Below, piece after piece: positions 7,716 through 10,611 of a stretch of DNA of 10,611 bases. Positions within the stretch are counted from its first letter, which is position 1; the number at the start of each line of letters is the position of its first letter. The translations under genes were made by a program, and so were the position numbers. The notes under the pieces were generated by a model. It was not told the origin of the DNA. It made no database searches and was given only the letters and a program-made list of their open reading frames with translations. The stretch is taken from the NCBI GenBank assembly GCA_003447535.1, contig DLYY01000151.1, positions 1-10,611 of the forward strand, given 5' to 3'. Origin of the DNA: Bacteroidota bacterium (GTDB lineage Bacteria > Bacteroidota > Bacteroidia > Chitinophagales > UBA8649).

Positions 7716-9238
7716 GGTTTAAGGTCTGTAGATAGGTGTTTAGCAATCGATTCGGCCATCATGAGGTACCCTTTGCTGGTATGGTGACCATCTTGGGGCC
7801 AAAAGTATACGCTTAGCCCATCGCGTTGGCTATACTTTGTATAGTCGGGTAAAAGATCCACGTGAAGGGTGTCATTGTATTGTGTTGAGAGGTAGTCCTT
7901 AATGGCTGTGATTTCTTTCGACCATTTGCCTTCACTTGCATTGTTTTTCATTGGGAGTAAAACAAACAATAGACTTCGGTTATCAAGGGTACTAGCCTTC
8001 TGCCATTGGTCTATAATTGATTCAGTGTGTCCAACGGCCTGCGCTAGGCGTTCTTGCCGTGTTTTTTTTGTCATCAAGGTATAGTCGAAGCCACCGAGGT
8101 AATGCAAAAATAGCCGCGCCACATGAGAGTTAGCATAAATAGCTTCCCACCAAACGGGTGATTGTATCGCAAGTTCTCCCTGGGCATTGTATCTATTCAT
8201 GCCCCCGCGAATGACAAAGTCTTGCTTTATATCAGCCTCGCTGATTGTTTGTATGATGAGGTCAGCCTCGAATGTACGCAAAAGCTTTTCATAGGTTATG
8301 TAGTTAAAAATGGGATCAGAACCACAGAGACCTACATTCCAAACTTCCCAAGAAGTGCTGCTGTCCAATGTATTGAGCTTATGCTCAAGCAACACAGGGT
8401 AGGCTGAATCAACCGGTGCGCCATCGCCTTCGGTAAAGGAATCCCCAAAACAAAGAATACGTCGGCTTCCCAATGGCTTTTCGGTGGAGAAGTCGCGGTC
8501 ACTGAATCCTAAGTAATTGGTGTAACGATCAAAGCTAAACTCTGGTGATTGAAGCACGTGATGTGTGTTGGCTTCACGCACCCAAAGCGAGAGGTCACCA
8601 TCATAGGGAGATAAATATTGTCCCTCTCGAATTTCTGTGTAGGAGGCAACAAGGCCAAGTGTGCGCAATCCAAGCTCTAATAAAATCCAATAAATGGCAA
8701 AGGAGGTAAGAAGCCCTAAGGGCCTTTTATAATTCTCACTACTCCATTTCCTTTTCCACCCGACTAGAAAAAGACAGGTTGCTATTATTCCCAAGACCAC
8801 GACAATCCAAAGAGAGGGTATAAAGTAATAAGTAAACTTGAGATACATCCATTGCGTCAGGGTGGGGTTGACAGAATACATCCATTCGACAAATACATCA
8901 CCTAATAGCGTATAGAGAGTGTAAAAAATGATGCTGATCACAAGCGCTGTTAATCCTCTTTTTTGATGGCTAGGTAAGGTGAGAAACCCTCCTTGAATCG
9001 TTTTTTTATTTTGAAACACAATGGAGAGCGACCCAACAGAAATCATGAATAATGCAATAAGTAAGGCAGTTTTTACGATAAAGACAAGGCCACCCATGCT
9101 TGGGTACCATGATTTTATTTCGACCCATTCTGCAAAGAGCCACCAGTAAGGAATACTGCCAAGCAAAATGGCTACGATTCCCAATCCTATCAGGGCATTT
9201 CTAAGTGTAACGTACGGTGCTATTTTTTTACCTACCAT
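7712..9238 (-). CDS. Membrane-anchored SGNH/GDSL-family hydrolase
   Basis: This 508-residue protein has about five hydrophobic membrane segments (near 15-36, 50-75, 96-113, 135-160 and 175-195) followed by a soluble SGNH domain (about 258-505). Block I is FGDSFTEG, with nucleophile S267. A Gly-containing block II lies near NVGLCG (301-306), and DGHH (D483, H486) fits the C-terminal catalytic Asp-His. Block III normally has an Asn-Asp pair; here the best match is SEAD (333-336), where Asn appears replaced by Ala. Family members cut or transfer ester-linked acyl groups on carbohydrates and lipids, so acylation or deacylation of the locus product is plausible. SGNH proteins commonly sit next to SxtJ and DUF5989 genes with a carbamoyltransferase, as here. 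The ATG overlaps the end of the SxtJ-like gene by 7 bp, and its own stop overlaps the next start. The side of the membrane the domain faces is not certain. Confidence 0.82.
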   Translation of the reverse strand: MVGKKIAPYVTLRNALIGLGIVAILLGSIPYWWLFAEWVEIKSWYPSMGGLVFIVKTALLIALFMISVGSLSIVFQNKKTIQGGFLTLPSHQKRGLTALVISIIFYTLYTLLGDVFVEWMYSVNPTLTQWMYLKFTYYFIPSLWIVVVLGIIATCLFLVGWKRKWSSENYKRPLGLLTSFAIYWILLELGLRTLGLVASYTEIREGQYLSPYDGDLSLWVREANTHHVLQSPEFSFDRYTNYLGFSDRDFSTEKPLGSRRILCFGDSFTEGDGAPVDSAYPVLLEHKLNTLDSSTSWEVWNVGLCGSDPIFNYITYEKLLRTFEADLIIQTISEADIKQDFVIRGGMNRYNAQGELAIQSPVWWEAIYANSHVARLFLHYLGGFDYTLMTKKTRQERLAQAVGHTESIIDQWQKASTLDNRSLLFVLLPMKNNASEGKWSKEITAIKDYLSTQYNDTLHVDLLPDYTKYSQRDGLSVYFWPQDGHHTSKGYLMMAESIAKHLSTDLKP

Positions 9239-9576
9239 GGTTGTTCAAAATTGACGGCTTCGTGGCGAACATCGACCCATGTCGGTTTTTTTGCAGGAGA
9301 GGTGATGGCCTTTCTTAGCAAGGCAATGGGGGTAAGCATAAAAAGATAGATCACGCTTAACAAAATGCGACTTTGTATTGCGCCCACTGCATGCCCAATT
9401 CCCATCCACGCTTTGGCAAGAAGTGCAGTAAATCGTGAAGAACTTGCCGACAAGACCATGAAGACTAGTCCTGCAAAAGACAGTGCAGGAAGCATAAAAT
9501 ACCATCCGATGGCAATAAGCCCGGCACTAAGCACAAGCACGGTCTGATAGTCTTTGGTAAGTGGGCGCAGGTTCAT
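9232..9576 (-). CDS. SxtJ-family small membrane protein
   Basis: This 114-residue protein has hydrophobic segments at about 10-30, 32-45 and 70-87 and a short polar tail with KPTWVDVR near 97-104. This fits the SxtJ family, first named from the saxitoxin cluster and usually found between a carbamoyltransferase with DUF5989 and downstream genes. Its biochemical role is not established; a membrane partner of the carbamoylation step or of export is inference. I choose the ATG at 9576, which lies 4 bp after the DUF5989 stop. The longer frame back to 9633 would add 19 residues that run over the DUF5989 coding sequence in another frame, so it is unlikely. There is no clear Shine-Dalgarno sequence, and translation probably depends on coupling. 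The 3' end overlaps the SGNH start. Confidence 0.8.
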   Translation of the reverse strand: MNLRPLTKDYQTVLVLSAGLIAIGWYFMLPALSFAGLVFMVLSASSSRFTALLAKAWMGIGHAVGAIQSRILLSVIYLFMLTPIALLRKAITSPAKKPTWVDVRHEAVNFEQPW

Positions 9577-9580
9577 AAGG

Positions 9581-9733
9581 TTAGAACATAGGGTAAACAA
9601 AAGGCGCCACGGCAGAACTACCACCAAAAACAATCAGTAAGCCGAGAATGAGTAACACAGCAATTACAGGCAACAACCAATACATCTTTCGAGCTTTCAT
9701 GTATTGCCAAAAGTCTTTTAAAAAATCAAACAT
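9581..9733 (-). CDS. DUF5989/SxtK-like single-pass membrane peptide
   Basis: This 50-residue protein is too short for most gene callers. It starts MFDFLKDFW, has a basic patch (KARK, 13-16), a single membrane segment (about 18-36) and a conserved-looking end GSSAVAPFVYPMF. This closely fits DUF5989, also called SxtK-like: small proteins that almost always follow a NodU/CmcH carbamoyltransferase and precede SxtJ. The function is unknown; helping anchor the carbamoyltransferase at the membrane is a reasonable guess. Its ATG overlaps the last 8 bp of the carbamoyltransferase gene. A weak purine-rich stretch (AGAGA before an A-run) precedes the start. The stop lies 4 bp before the SxtJ-like start. 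Confidence is high because sequence, size and position all agree. Confidence 0.88.
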   Translation of the reverse strand: MFDFLKDFWQYMKARKMYWLLPVIAVLLILGLLIVFGGSSAVAPFVYPMF

Positions 9734-10611
9734 TTTTTTTCTCTATAACCATTGAATTTAACACCAAAACGTCCATCTCTGTATACTTAAAACACTGAAT
9801 TGCATCCGATGGTGAACACACGATGGGCTCATCCTTTCGGTTAAAACTTGTGTTGATTAGCATCCCAATCCCAGTCTTTTGTTTCCAAGCCATTAGGAGC
9901 TGTTGCACGAAGGGGTCACTTTCTTTATTGATGGTTTGAAGGCGGGAGGAGTAATCGATATGACTTACGGCGGAAAAAGGAGAGCGCTCGTCCTGCAGTC
10001 GATCGGTTAATCCTGCATAACTATCCGTAGTTGGAGGAATGCGATAATTTTCCTTGAGCCAGTCAACTTGCAGCATGTAGGGGGAGTCGCAGATGGTTTC
10101 AAAATATTCTTCGGCTTCTTCTTGAAGCAGAATAGGTGCAAAAGGGCGAAAGGATTCTCTAAACTTGATTTTTTGGTTGACAAAATCCTGCATGGATGCC
10201 TCCCTGGGATCGGCCAATATGCTTCGGTTGCCCAATGCTCTTGGCCCAAACTCCATGCGCCCCCGAAACAAACCAATCACGTGTTTTTCTTCCAGCTTTT
10301 GGACTAGCAAATCAATCAGCTCGTCGTCTTCAAGTTGACAGTAATTATATTCCGATCGCTCAATAGATCGCCTAACGGCTTGATTGGAGAATGAGGGCCC
10401 TAGAAAAGCCGTGGTCATAGCCTTGCGACTTACTGTGTTGTCAAAGTGCATGGCATTTAGCGCTAGGGCCGCACCCAATGCCCCACCAGCATCTCCTGCT
10501 GCAGGCTGGATGTAGAAAGATCGCTCAGGGTACTTTTTTACAAGTAGTCCGTTGGACACGCAGTTCAGCGCCACCCCTCCAGCAAGGCAAACATTATTGC
10601 AGGATGTTAGA
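9726..10611 (-). CDS. NodU/CmcH-type O-carbamoyltransferase, C-terminal half (partial)
   Basis: The gene enters from the right edge, and about 294 C-terminal residues are present of a family usually near 550-600. The frame stays open to the window end and reads NVCLAGGVALNC there, a typical internal motif, so the GTG at 10574 is an internal valine and not a start. Further hallmarks are AAGDAGGALGAAL, MEFGPRALGNRSILADPR, AVSHIDYSSRLQTI and NTSFNRKDEPIVCSP, which together define the C-terminal carbamoyltransferase domain. These enzymes transfer a carbamoyl group from carbamoyl phosphate, via a carbamoyl-adenylate, to a hydroxyl group; known acceptors include Nod-factor sugars, cephalosporins, tobramycin and saxitoxin precursors. 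The product of this locus therefore probably carries a carbamate. The N-terminal half and the metal-binding residues it would hold are outside the window. The stop overlaps the DUF5989 start by 8 bp. Confidence 0.93.
   Translation of the reverse strand, partial: LTSCNNVCLAGGVALNCVSNGLLVKKYPERSFYIQPAAGDAGGALGAALALNAMHFDNTVSRKAMTTAFLGPSFSNQAVRRSIERSEYNYCQLEDDELIDLLVQKLEEKHVIGLFRGRMEFGPRALGNRSILADPREASMQDFVNQKIKFRESFRPFAPILLQEEAEEYFETICDSPYMLQVDWLKENYRIPPTTDSYAGLTDRLQDERSPFSAVSHIDYSSRLQTINKESDPFVQQLLMAWKQKTGIGMLINTSFNRKDEPIVCSPSDAIQCFKYTEMDVLVLNSMVIEKKNV

Noticed and set aside
9577..9633. 19-residue N-terminal extension of the SxtJ-like protein, starting at 9633.
   Set aside because: It lies over the DUF5989 coding sequence in another frame. 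The ATG at 9576 directly follows the DUF5989 stop and gives a protein of the expected family length.
10574..10611. Start codon (GTG) of the carbamoyltransferase at 10574.
   Set aside because: The frame remains open to the window edge and encodes the conserved NVCLAGGVALN stretch, so the valine is internal and the gene is cut by the window.

Overview
The window is a dense bacterial biosynthetic locus, most likely for a surface glycan, glycolipid or small carbohydrate-type metabolite. The species cannot be read from the sequence. Base composition looks moderate and slightly AT-leaning by eye (not computed). The standard code fits every gene. Genes are packed with overlaps or a few bases between them, and most starts lack a clear Shine-Dalgarno sequence. 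No rRNA, tRNA, CRISPR array, insertion sequence or phage gene was seen.

Layout. The plus strand carries the end of an unrecognised upstream gene (to 94), then a UbiA-type membrane prenyltransferase fused to a DXD-type glycosyltransferase (100-2136), then a radical SAM protein, 'A' (2146-3468). The minus strand is one long run entering from the right edge. It holds a NodU/CmcH-type carbamoyltransferase (C-terminal half only, 10611-9726), a 50-residue DUF5989/SxtK-like membrane peptide (9733-9581), an SxtJ-family membrane protein (9576-9232), a membrane-anchored SGNH/GDSL hydrolase (9238-7712), and three more radical SAM proteins: 'D' (7715-6288), 'C' (6235-4976) and 'B' (4973-3432). The two runs converge, and the ends of A and B overlap by 37 bp on opposite strands.

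How it may fit together. All four radical SAM proteins share one architecture: an N-terminal twitch/SPASM-like cysteine cluster (C...C...CxxC), then the CxxxCxxC core, then a helical tail. All four also carry an identically spaced N-x4-P-x3-S motif after the barrel. No precursor peptide lies nearby, so a locally encoded RiPP is unlikely. The partners (prenyltransferase, sugar transferase, O-carbamoyltransferase, SxtJ/DUF5989 membrane pair, SGNH esterase or acyltransferase) point instead to a lipid-linked sugar or related metabolite. In this model it is decorated with carbamoyl and perhaps acyl groups and altered by radical chemistry such as dehydrogenation, epimerisation or deoxygenation. That integrated pathway is inference; the family assignments rest on visible motifs.
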